Below, piece by piece: positions 1 through 6,982 of a stretch of 37,345 nucleotides of DNA. Every line of letters starts with the position of its first letter. The stretch's first letter is position 1. Both the position numbers and the translations under genes were made by a program. Below the pieces are notes generated by a model. That model was not told where the DNA came from, did not search any database, and was given only the letters and a program-made list of their open reading frames with translations. Origin of the DNA: an uncultured Acetatifactor sp. (GTDB lineage Bacteria > Bacillota > Clostridia > Lachnospirales > Lachnospiraceae); NCBI GenBank assembly GCA_910585615.1, contig CAJUFO010000034.1, positions 1 through 37,345 on the forward strand, given 5' to 3'.

Positions 1-11
1 GTTTCGGGCGA

Positions 12-35
12 CCCTATGTTTATCTTTTCATAGGG
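12..35 (-). other. Short inverted repeat downstream of the ABC-2 permease
   Basis: A 7-bp perfect inverted repeat (CCCTATG / CATAGGG) with a 10-nt loop lies about 40 nt past the permease stop codon. No T-run follows on either strand, so a functional intrinsic terminator is not supported. The first 73 bases otherwise show only a meaningless 7-codon frame. Confidence 0.25.
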
Positions 36-73
36 GATGCTGAACAGTTACCTTTTTTCTTTCTTTTCCATTG

Positions 74-844
74 TCAGCCACCGAAGCTCACCATCCTTTC
101 CCTGGATTTCCGGAACCAGACGGCCGCTGCAATCCATATCACGATGTTCCAGAAGAGCTGAACCGGAATCACCTCCATAGGCCCGGCGCTTCCCACATGC
201 AGGGACAGGAATGCCCCGCCCAGGCTGCCAAAGGGCTGATACCGAAACCATCTGTCCATGCCGAAGGGCAGGATCCGGAAGGGTATCACCGTGCCGGAGA
301 AAAAGGACACCACCGCGCTCCTGATGACATAGGTGATCCAGGAGACATTGTGGAGCCGGATGGTCACGCAGCAGAACAGGAACTCAAAGGCGAATCCCAG
401 GGAGACGCTCATCGCCAGCGAGGGAAGGGCCCACAAGGTCCGGGGCAGTATGCGAATCCCCAGAAAGGGCGCGGCCAGGGCCATGGGCAGCGAGAACAAA
501 AGCAGCATGGGCAGCCACTCTCCCATCGTCCGCGAAATCACCTGGCCGAACACGGGCATGGGGCGGGTGAACGCCTCCATGCTCCTGGTGTCGTAGTCCC
601 AGGCGGACAGGTATGTCTCCACAATGGTCAGGTCTGCCAGCAGCGCGTTGACATAGGTGTAGCTTAAAAGCTGCTCCACAGACATCTCCACCTCGTATCC
701 GCTCTCCCCCAGCGTCCTCCAGATGAACATCACCGGCACCAGGTACACCACCTTCATCAGGATGTCCGGCACCAGATAAAGCACGCCACCGCCAGTCTTG
801 CCCCGGACGGCCATCCCGGCAGTGGCCATATATTTTTGTATCAT
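74..844 (-). CDS. ABC-2 type transporter permease (DUF990/PF06182-like)
   Basis: This is a 256-residue polytopic membrane protein, the membrane half of an ABC exporter. I chose ATG at 844 because AGGAAGGAG lies just upstream; a frame beginning at 904 would run through a terminator hairpin. About six hydrophobic segments are visible. The late stretch FFSGTVIPFRILP followed by an amphipathic segment is typical of the ABC-2 permease family that includes the viologen-type exporters (family knowledge). The substrate cannot be read from the sequence. No ATPase partner is visible; it probably lies to the left of the window, downstream in the transcript. An intrinsic terminator ends 27 bp before the start codon, so expression probably depends on read-through or antitermination. 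A NatB-like or daunorubicin-type permease is the alternative label. Confidence 0.75.
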   Translation of the reverse strand: MIQKYMATAGMAVRGKTGGGVLYLVPDILMKVVYLVPVMFIWRTLGESGYEVEMSVEQLLSYTYVNALLADLTIVETYLSAWDYDTRSMEAFTRPMPVFGQVISRTMGEWLPMLLLFSLPMALAAPFLGIRILPRTLWALPSLAMSVSLGFAFEFLFCCVTIRLHNVSWITYVIRSAVVSFFSGTVIPFRILPFGMDRWFRYQPFGSLGGAFLSLHVGSAGPMEVIPVQLFWNIVIWIAAAVWFRKSRERMVSFGG

Positions 845-870
845 TTCATTCTTCTCCTTCCTCAAAGCAT

Positions 871-908
871 AAAAATACCCTGCGCAGACTGTTCTTGTCC
901 GCACAGGG
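871..908 (-). terminator. Intrinsic terminator / possible attenuator before the permease
   Basis: On the minus strand CCCTGTGCGGA pairs with TCTGCGCAGGG (11 pairs including two G-U wobbles, 9-nt loop) and is followed by TATTTTT. The tail ends 27 bp upstream of the permease start codon and about 80 bp after the stop of a 50-codon frame. The promoter seen at 1187-1215 lies before both, so the hairpin sits inside the leader and looks like an attenuator. It could instead simply end a short transcript. Confidence 0.7.
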
Positions 909-989
909 CACCTGTTTTCCGACTATGAATCTATTGTATGGCAGTCCTTACGTTACGGCATGCGTATCACAGGGCTGTCGTACTATCAA

Positions 990-1142
990 TCATCCGTCAA
1001 ATGGTGAGCAGCGCACAAAACAATCTGGTTCAGAAAAAAGGGCATAGTTGTCCCCTGAAGCTGCTGTTCTGTACCCGAAGCTGCGCACGATATCGCTGCC
1101 GTGGAATAGTTCTTTGGCTGTCAGGACTTCATATCGCTTCAT
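990..1142 (-). CDS. Small protein or leader peptide, 50 aa, unknown
   Basis: A 50-codon frame begins MKRYEVLTAKELF and ends SPFDG. It has a purine-rich site (AAAGGCGGTGAG) ending 5 nt before the ATG and a good promoter about 45 bp upstream of it. I recognise no family. The composition is not that of a bacteriocin or a membrane peptide: it is soluble and mixed in charge, with two cysteines near the end. Because a terminator follows and the permease start lies just beyond, it may be a regulatory leader peptide whose translation controls the hairpin. It could also be the truncated 5' end of a former larger gene. Confidence 0.5.
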   Translation of the reverse strand: MKRYEVLTAKELFHGSDIVRSFGYRTAASGDNYALFSEPDCFVRCSPFDG

Positions 1143-1186
1143 GCTTCTCACCGCCTTTCCTTTCAATAGTGGAGGTTCTGGATTCT

Positions 1187-1215
1187 ATTATACACTTTCC
1201 CTGGACCATGTGCAA
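1187..1215 (-). promoter_or_regulatory. Sigma-A-type promoter for the 50-aa frame and permease
   Basis: The minus strand has a perfect TATAAT at 1187-1192 and TTGCAC at 1210-1215 with a 17-bp spacer. The -35 is weak (TTG matches only) but the spacing is ideal. The predicted start of transcription lies about 35-40 nt before the ATG of the small frame. Confidence 0.6.
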
Positions 1216-1265
1216 GGTTTTTTGCCCGTTACCGTCCTGTTCCATCTGGCCAAAAGAAAAGCCAT

Positions 1266-3527
1266 TTACTGCGCCCCCGTAAACAGCATATAAGGGTTGC
1301 ATTCCGCATCCTTGTCATAGGCAAGGGCAATGGCAAAAGGATTATGGAGCTGCGGAAAATCCCAGCCTTCCCTGCCCATAAAGGCATCCGGGTCGGACTG
1401 GGCTTCCTCAAGCATCGCGCTCGTGTCCGCAAAAGCCGCCATATAAGGCACGCGCAGCAGCACGTCATGGCTTTCTCCGATACGCTGGCGGGGCTGGAGG
1501 GGCTGCACACCGATAAGCTCCACCAGCATGTTCTCACAGAGACGGTAGGCGGTCTGGCATACCAGCTTCTCGTCCTTTCTGTATACCACAAAGGAATAGC
1601 AGTAAAGGCTTTCCCCGTTATCCAACGTATAGCGGTCGAACTGGAAGGTATCCACCGAATCGCCCCAGTAAGCGGCGGCGCTTTTTTTGATGCGCTCCTG
1701 CACCTGGGGCCAGCAGCCTTCAAAGAAATCCCCGTCCGGATTGGCATCCACCCGGACAAAGATACGGATATCCTCCGACTCCGCGGCATCCGGCGTCTTG
1801 GGCCACAACGTATCCAATCCCGCGTTCGCCGCAAACCGCATATTTCCGTAATACCAGTCAATGGGTTTGGAAAGCACATAGCGGGTGGGGCAGCTCTCGC
1901 CGGAGGGCAGCCTGCAGTAGGCAAAGCCAAACCCTTCCTCGTCATAGCGGCGCACTGCCGCAAAATCCCTGTGAGGAATGGTAAGCTTCATGCCCGGCAG
2001 GAGAACCCCTTCCTCCAATGCGGGATTTTTCCACACCAGATTGCCGTAGTATCGTCCATCCCCATAATACCGCTCCGCGATGTTCCAGAGACTGTCGCCA
2101 GACGCCACCTGGTACACCACGTCCTCCGGCGGGCCGAATCCCAGATGGACATAATCCGAATCCTCGTCCGTTTCCGGTTCATAGGGGACAAATCCCAGAA
2201 AATCGATGAAGTCCGTCCTCTCCAGCCGCTTTTCCCCGGAAAAGTACGGGGAGAACTCCGATGTCTCAGCTCCTTCAAGTTTTCGCACGCCGCGCTGGGG
2301 ATAGGCCTGCATGGCCTTGTCTTCCAGATAGAAGCTGTTTTCAATCAAGCCCTTGTCCGGATTCACGGTATTGCAGGCAATCCCGTAGATGGGCGGAAGG
2401 TAGCTTAAGTATTTCTGGCTGATGGTAACGGCCCCTGTATTGACACAGGTATCCACAATGCCGCCATTGGAGGCACAGACGCCTGCGCTGACCAGGGTCT
2501 CCACATAGCTGCGCTCCCCCTGCCGGATGTGGACGCTTCCGCTGTTCTGGCATTTGTATATACTGCCCCAGCTGGCTCCGGCGATACCGCCCGCAAGCTC
2601 CACCCCCGTCACATCTCCCATATTGCTGGAGTCCTCGATGCGCCCCTCCTCCGACTGCCGTCCGGAAATGCCCCCTACGGCAAAATCATGCACATAAAAT
2701 GTTTCGGAAATGGCATCCAGCGTTACTGTCCCCTCATTCACACAGTTTCGGATGATGCCCTGATTGGAGCGGCAGATGCCGCCTGCGAACAGGGCGTTTC
2801 CGGCGGATACATTTTCGGGCGCTTCCGTATGCCGATCCGTCCCCGCCTCCACCGTTCCCGTAAACTTACAGTCCGTCATCTGTCCGTAGTTGATTCCTAC
2901 GATTCCGCCCGCGTCCCATGCACCTGTTACCTTTGCCTGCACCTGGCAGCCCTCGATCACGCCATAGTTGGCAAAGCAGAGGGCGGAGGCGGTGACCACG
3001 TCCGTCTTTCCGCTTTCGTTCTCGTAGACGCAATCCTCATAAGTGGTCTGAAACAGGCTGTTTCGGATCGTAAGGTCCGTCACTCTTGCGTCTTCCTCCA
3101 ATACTGTAAAAAGGAACGCCAGCCAGTTCCCATACGACGTATAGTACCCCTCCAGGGCATGGCCGTTTCCGTCAAAATGCCCGTGGTAGCTGGGAATGGC
3201 CCCATAGCTGTTTTCAGGCGGCTCATCCGCCCAATTCTCCCACCCTTGGGTGTCATTTAAAATCAGATCGTCCGTCAGGCGGACATTGGTATAGGAATCC
3301 CTGTCTCTGGAAATGAACCACCTGAAATCCTCCTTCGTCGACAGCAGATAGTAGCCCTCCGCATCCTGGGGCGGCGCCAGCGGATCGTAATCCTCTCCAT
3401 CCTGCGGCGACGGCAGCGGATTCCCGGACTGCTCCTGATATCCGTAAGCGGCAGCCAGGAACAGGCACATCAGGCAGAACACCGTGGCGGCCTGCGCCAT
3501 ACATTTTCCAGAAGGTCTCTTTTTCAT
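1266..3527 (-). CDS. Secreted GLUG-repeat protein with LysM domain
   Basis: I start this 753-residue protein at ATG 3527, where GGAG sits 7 nt upstream and a classic signal peptide follows (MKKRPSGK, then a hydrophobic stretch to about residue 30). An ATG at 3617 has no Shine-Dalgarno. An acidic, proline-rich linker is followed by about 200 residues of glycine/asparagine-rich repeats such as AGGIVGINYGQMTDC, AVGGISG and LAGGIAGASWGSIYKC, which match GLUG-type beta-helix repeats. A LysM domain (VASGDSLWNIAERYYGDGRY...PGMKLTIPH) lies near residues 466-518. The last 230 residues are not recognised. LysM suggests peptidoglycan binding, so this is probably a cell-wall-attached surface protein, adhesin-like in its GLUG part. 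No sortase motif is visible. It lies 123 bp downstream of the MATE gene on the same strand. Confidence 0.75.
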   Translation of the reverse strand: MKKRPSGKCMAQAATVFCLMCLFLAAAYGYQEQSGNPLPSPQDGEDYDPLAPPQDAEGYYLLSTKEDFRWFISRDRDSYTNVRLTDDLILNDTQGWENWADEPPENSYGAIPSYHGHFDGNGHALEGYYTSYGNWLAFLFTVLEEDARVTDLTIRNSLFQTTYEDCVYENESGKTDVVTASALCFANYGVIEGCQVQAKVTGAWDAGGIVGINYGQMTDCKFTGTVEAGTDRHTEAPENVSAGNALFAGGICRSNQGIIRNCVNEGTVTLDAISETFYVHDFAVGGISGRQSEEGRIEDSSNMGDVTGVELAGGIAGASWGSIYKCQNSGSVHIRQGERSYVETLVSAGVCASNGGIVDTCVNTGAVTISQKYLSYLPPIYGIACNTVNPDKGLIENSFYLEDKAMQAYPQRGVRKLEGAETSEFSPYFSGEKRLERTDFIDFLGFVPYEPETDEDSDYVHLGFGPPEDVVYQVASGDSLWNIAERYYGDGRYYGNLVWKNPALEEGVLLPGMKLTIPHRDFAAVRRYDEEGFGFAYCRLPSGESCPTRYVLSKPIDWYYGNMRFAANAGLDTLWPKTPDAAESEDIRIFVRVDANPDGDFFEGCWPQVQERIKKSAAAYWGDSVDTFQFDRYTLDNGESLYCYSFVVYRKDEKLVCQTAYRLCENMLVELIGVQPLQPRQRIGESHDVLLRVPYMAAFADTSAMLEEAQSDPDAFMGREGWDFPQLHNPFAIALAYDKDAECNPYMLFTGAQ

Positions 3528-3650
3528 ATCGAATCTCCAGTCCCAAATGCCCATAGGCCGATTTCCGGCATCCCCGGCGTCGCAGTCAAAAGCCGTATAT
3601 ATTCTATTTCGGTTCATGCAGCAAAACTTTTATGAATTTTTACCTTATTT

Positions 3651-4982
3651 TTAGTAGCCGTACCTCTTCCTATATTTTAAGAACATAACAGCAGACAGCG
3701 CAAGCGCCATCAGCTCCGCCGCAGGCGTCGCCAGCCAGATTCCGTTCACCCCCAAAAAAAGCGGGAGCACGATCATCGTAATCAGCATGAACACAAAAGA
3801 CCTGGAAAATGCCAGAACCGCCGAAACCACCCCGTTGGACAGTGCGGTGAACATCCCGCTGGCAAAAATATTAAAGCCGATGAACAAAAGCGCAATGGTG
3901 CATATCCTGTTTCCGGTCACTGCCAGGTCATACACCGGATTGTCCGGGCGGGCAAAAACGGACACCAGCGGCTTTGTCAACAGGAAGGACGCCGCAACGG
4001 TCATCAGACAGATCCCCCCGATTACCCTCAGGCTGACCGCGACCAGTTTTTTCAGCTTTTCCCGGTTCCTTTCCCCATAATAATAGCTGAGCATCGGAGC
4101 TACGCCATAGGAATACCCTGTATACAGGGAGCTTGCGAACATCAGCACATACATGATGATGGTGACCGCGGCAACCCCGTCCTCCCCCACGTAATGCAGC
4201 ATCGTCCAGTTGAACATCATGGTAATGATCCCGGTAACCAGGGCAGTGGCCATCTCCGAGCATCCGTTTGCGGCCGCCTTTACAAGGACAGAAAGCCGGA
4301 ATGCCGGTTTCCTGAAATGCAGAAGGCTCTTTTTCCGGCTGAAGACGAACAGCCCCACCACCGCCGTCACGGAATAGCCCAGTCCCGTGGCAATGGCGGC
4401 GCCGCTGATTCCCATGCCCAGCCCGGCGATGAACACATAGTCCAGCGCCATGTTCAGGACACCGCCCGTCACAGAGCAGACCAGGGAGAGGGTGGCCTTC
4501 TCGCTGGCAATCATGTAAAGGGTGAAATTATTCATCAGCAGGATTGGCACCGTGAACACCAGATACCGGCTTAAATATTCCACACAGTACCCTTCCACCT
4601 CCGGGGAGAGGTTCATGCCGGCAAAAATATGCTCCATGACCAGATACCCCGCCGCGCACATGACAATGCCCACCATGACATTCACTAGGATCAGGAAGGT
4701 AAAATCCTCCTTCGCCTCCTCGCACTTTTGCTCCCCCATTTTCTTCATGATGACTGCGCTGCCTCCGGTGGCAAGCATGGTGGAGATTGCCGTGACGAGC
4801 TGGATGACAGGCGCTGTCAGATTGATGGCAGAAAGCGCATTCGTGCCGATCAGGTTCGACACGAACAGCCCGTCGACCATGGTGTAAAAGGACATAAACA
4901 CCGTCATCGCAATCGTCGGCACGGCAAATTTCAGGATATTTTTCAGCGTTACAGGCTTTTCATAAACATTTGAGTGTTCCAT
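3651..4982 (-). CDS. MATE family efflux transporter
   Basis: A 443-residue integral membrane protein with about 12 predicted membrane segments in two similar halves, the normal MATE/NorM length. It would export drugs or metabolites using a Na+ or H+ gradient. Family hallmarks include the N-terminal FAVPTIAMTVFMSFYTMVD, SALSAINLTAPVIQ-type text and GGVLNMALDYVFI after TM5. The start at 4982 has GGAGG 9 nt upstream; the open frame extends to 5039 but lacks a site there. Transcription is probably from the MerR-type promoter at 5028-5058. The cognate regulator gene, expected divergently, survives only as a remnant at 5062-5187, so control may now depend on a distant MerR paralogue or be lost. Confidence 0.9.
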   Translation of the reverse strand: MEHSNVYEKPVTLKNILKFAVPTIAMTVFMSFYTMVDGLFVSNLIGTNALSAINLTAPVIQLVTAISTMLATGGSAVIMKKMGEQKCEEAKEDFTFLILVNVMVGIVMCAAGYLVMEHIFAGMNLSPEVEGYCVEYLSRYLVFTVPILLMNNFTLYMIASEKATLSLVCSVTGGVLNMALDYVFIAGLGMGISGAAIATGLGYSVTAVVGLFVFSRKKSLLHFRKPAFRLSVLVKAAANGCSEMATALVTGIITMMFNWTMLHYVGEDGVAAVTIIMYVLMFASSLYTGYSYGVAPMLSYYYGERNREKLKKLVAVSLRVIGGICLMTVAASFLLTKPLVSVFARPDNPVYDLAVTGNRICTIALLFIGFNIFASGMFTALSNGVVSAVLAFSRSFVFMLITMIVLPLFLGVNGIWLATPAAELMALALSAVMFLKYRKRYGY

Positions 4983-5027
4983 AGATTTTTTCCTCCGTTC
5001 ACCTTGTATTTGTTTCCTGTGTGTGGT

Positions 5028-5058
5028 ATTGTAAACCATACAGTAACTGTACGGTCAA
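5028..5058 (-). promoter_or_regulatory. MerR-type promoter with operator dyad upstream of MATE gene
   Basis: The minus strand reads TTGACC (5053-5058), a 19-bp spacer, then TACAAT (5028-5033). The spacer is filled by the dyad ACCGTACAG-TTA-CTGTATGGT (5035-5055; arms of 9 with one mismatch). A 19-bp spacer with a central palindrome is the hallmark of promoters that MerR-family activators untwist (established knowledge). The site faces the MATE gene. Confidence 0.85.
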
Positions 5059-5061
5059 GGC

Positions 5062-5187
5062 ATGATTGGAAAATTTATGACATGACTGACTCTACACGGA
5101 TTTTCCTATGAAATGGGCATCAATGAAAATGTCATTGACCAGATTGAGGATTCCATTGTGCAGATCGAGATTCCTGTCATCGGATAG
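5062..5187 (+). pseudogene. Remnant of a MerR-family regulator (large internal deletion)
   Basis: From ATG 5062 a 41-codon frame runs to TAG 5185-5187 with one in-frame TGA at 5083-5085. It reads MIGKFMT, stop, then LTLHGFSYEMGINENVIDQ... ending IEIPVIG. The first codons resemble the IGxF start of MerR N-terminal helices. The end resembles the last strands of GyrI-like effector-binding domains found in MerR multidrug regulators (recognition from memory, moderate certainty). Its position, divergent from the MATE gene and abutting the dyad, is exactly where the activator gene should be. About 200 or more codons, including most of the DNA-binding helices, are missing, so it cannot encode a working regulator. 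Confidence 0.6.
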
Positions 5188-5212
5188 GCAGGCGCATCCG
5201 GGGGCGCCTGCC
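5187..5212 (+). terminator. Hairpin after the merR remnant
   Basis: GGCAGGCGC (5187-5195) pairs perfectly with GCGCCTGCC (5204-5212) across an 8-nt loop and begins on the last base of the remnant's stop codon. Only TTT follows, so termination would be weak. It is probably the old terminator of the lost merR gene. Confidence 0.45.
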
Positions 5213-5237
5213 TTTGCCGCCAGGCTGGCAGGGATTT

Positions 5238-5267
5238 TTGTAGTTTTCATCTGCCAAAGTCTATGAT
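5238..5267 (+). promoter_or_regulatory. Candidate promoter of the ABC exporter pair
   Basis: TTGTAG (5238-5243), an 18-bp spacer and TATGAT (5262-5267), about 50 bp before the first ABC gene. Both boxes are moderate matches. No operator-like dyad is evident. Confidence 0.4.
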
Positions 5268-5320
5268 AAGATATTTATTAAGACAGGCAATTTTACCATA
5301 ATGTGAGGGGAAGGACAAAC

Positions 5321-6982
5321 ATGAATACCGAATCAAAAAACATACTGAAGAAATCTGCCGGCAGCTTGTTCACGGCGGTGCTTGCCGTCTGTCTGGGTTC
5401 CGGTCTGGGCATCCTTTATCTGGAGTGCATCAGGCTTTTGTCGGACAGCGTCCTGACAAAGAACGGGGGCAGGATATGGGGCGTATTTGCAGTATTTTCA
5501 ATCAGCCTGATGGTGTCAGCGCTGCTCCTCTGCGTTCAGAACAGGAAGACTTTGACCATTAAGCAGAGACTGATAGAGGCGCTGGAGCAAGATGCCATAG
5601 ACGTCTGGCTCGGCTCAAATTATAGGAACAGGGAAAATGCCGGGGAAATGCTGCCCATGATTCGGAACGATATCTTTACATACTCTGAGCAGCTTTCAGG
5701 ATTCATGCTGAAAATGACAGGAACTGCGGTTTCCGTCATTTTGACAAGCATCTATGTCATTCTGATCGAGCCCTGGCTTTGGGCCCTGACCCTTTTCCTG
5801 TCCCTGGGAGCCATTTCCATCAGCGCCTACAGGGGACGGAAGCTGCCGGAACAGAATGAGAAGCTTTATTATCATATGGGCGCCATCTATAACCACAATG
5901 CGGAGCTGGTGCGGAACCGCGAGGCTGCCTATTCCCTCAACGGTGAGAGGGTTGTGGAGCCTTATCGAAAAGAGATTGCAGACTATAAAATCGACCAGGG
6001 AAAAATCCTGGGCACCATGACCACACAGAGGATTCTCGGTTCGGCAAACACAATCCTGAATACCTGCGCCATACTGATCATCGGGGGATACGGGATTTCC
6101 AGGGGCAGCATTGCGATCAGCGATTTCATTGTGCTTTTGGCGGCCGTGGGATTTCTGACCAATACCCTGTATCAGATTCCCGCCTGTATTTCAGATTATC
6201 AGCAGCTGAAGGGGATGGACAGCAGGATAAGCGCTTTGCTGACCCCACAGGCCACAGCCCCCTGCGGATTTGAGGATATCGGCAAAATCACTTCCATTTC
6301 GGCACAAAATCTGAGCTTTGCCTATGAAGATGGAAATGGGGCATCCCATGGAAGGAATCTTTTTGAAAACATAAATTTAGAGTTAAAATCAGGTGAATGT
6401 CTGGTCTTAAGGGGAGCTTCAGGCTGCGGCAAGTCCACTCTGCTGAAGATTTTTGCGGATTTCTTAAAAGGCTATGGAGGGACTGTCATCTGCGGCGGCA
6501 AAAATCTGAAGAATGTCAGGGAAGGCGCCTTTTGGGGCAGGATTTTATATTTAAGCCAGGAGCCTCAGCTCATTTCAGGCACAATCAAAGAAAATATCAC
6601 AATGTTCCAAGATGCAGATGAAAGGAAGCTCCATCACGCGTTGGAGCAGACAGGGTTGAAAGACCTGATTCCCAAGTTCGAAAGGGGGATAGACACGCCT
6701 GTTTCCATACTGAATCTATCCTCAGGAGAACAGCAGCGAATCTGTCTGGCCAGAGCCTTTTACGGGGATTATGACGTAATCCTTTCCGATGAAGGCTTCT
6801 CCGCAATCGATCCGGATTCGCGCAGGGAGATATTCGGAAGGCTCCTTGCTCAGCTCAAGGAAAAATCCCAAATCCTGATTATGTCCTCGCATACGGATTT
6901 TGATGTTGATATTGATTCCCAAGGCTTCATACAAATTCTCAATATGGCAGGGAATTCTCAAAATGGAGGAATAAAGGAATGA
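5321..6982 (+). CDS. ABC exporter half-transporter (TMD-NBD), first subunit
   Basis: A 553-residue exporter subunit with an N-terminal six-helix membrane domain (to about residue 310) fused to a C-terminal nucleotide-binding domain. Walker A is GASGCGKST at about residues 365-373. The Q-loop is LYLSQEP, the signature is LSSGEQQR, Walker B is VILSDE with the catalytic Glu present, the D-loop is SAID and the switch His is in MSSHTD. All ATPase elements are intact. I start at ATG 5321 because GAGGGGAAGG precedes it; ATG 5303 has none. The gene overlaps the next by 4 bp (ATGA), so the two very probably form a heterodimer. The substrate is unknown; no precursor peptide or immunity gene is visible nearby. 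It is noticeably more AT-rich than its surroundings, which suggests horizontal acquisition. Confidence 0.88.
   Translation: MNTESKNILKKSAGSLFTAVLAVCLGSGLGILYLECIRLLSDSVLTKNGGRIWGVFAVFSISLMVSALLLCVQNRKTLTIKQRLIEALEQDAIDVWLGSNYRNRENAGEMLPMIRNDIFTYSEQLSGFMLKMTGTAVSVILTSIYVILIEPWLWALTLFLSLGAISISAYRGRKLPEQNEKLYYHMGAIYNHNAELVRNREAAYSLNGERVVEPYRKEIADYKIDQGKILGTMTTQRILGSANTILNTCAILIIGGYGISRGSIAISDFIVLLAAVGFLTNTLYQIPACISDYQQLKGMDSRISALLTPQATAPCGFEDIGKITSISAQNLSFAYEDGNGASHGRNLFENINLELKSGECLVLRGASGCGKSTLLKIFADFLKGYGGTVICGGKNLKNVREGAFWGRILYLSQEPQLISGTIKENITMFQDADERKLHHALEQTGLKDLIPKFERGIDTPVSILNLSSGEQQRICLARAFYGDYDVILSDEGFSAIDPDSRREIFGRLLAQLKEKSQILIMSSHTDFDVDIDSQGFIQILNMAGNSQNGGIKE

Noticed and set aside
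938..1293. Plus-strand frames of 81 and 114 codons left of the GLUG gene
   Set aside because: They lie opposite a well-formed minus-strand promoter and small frame, and lack ribosome sites and any domain.
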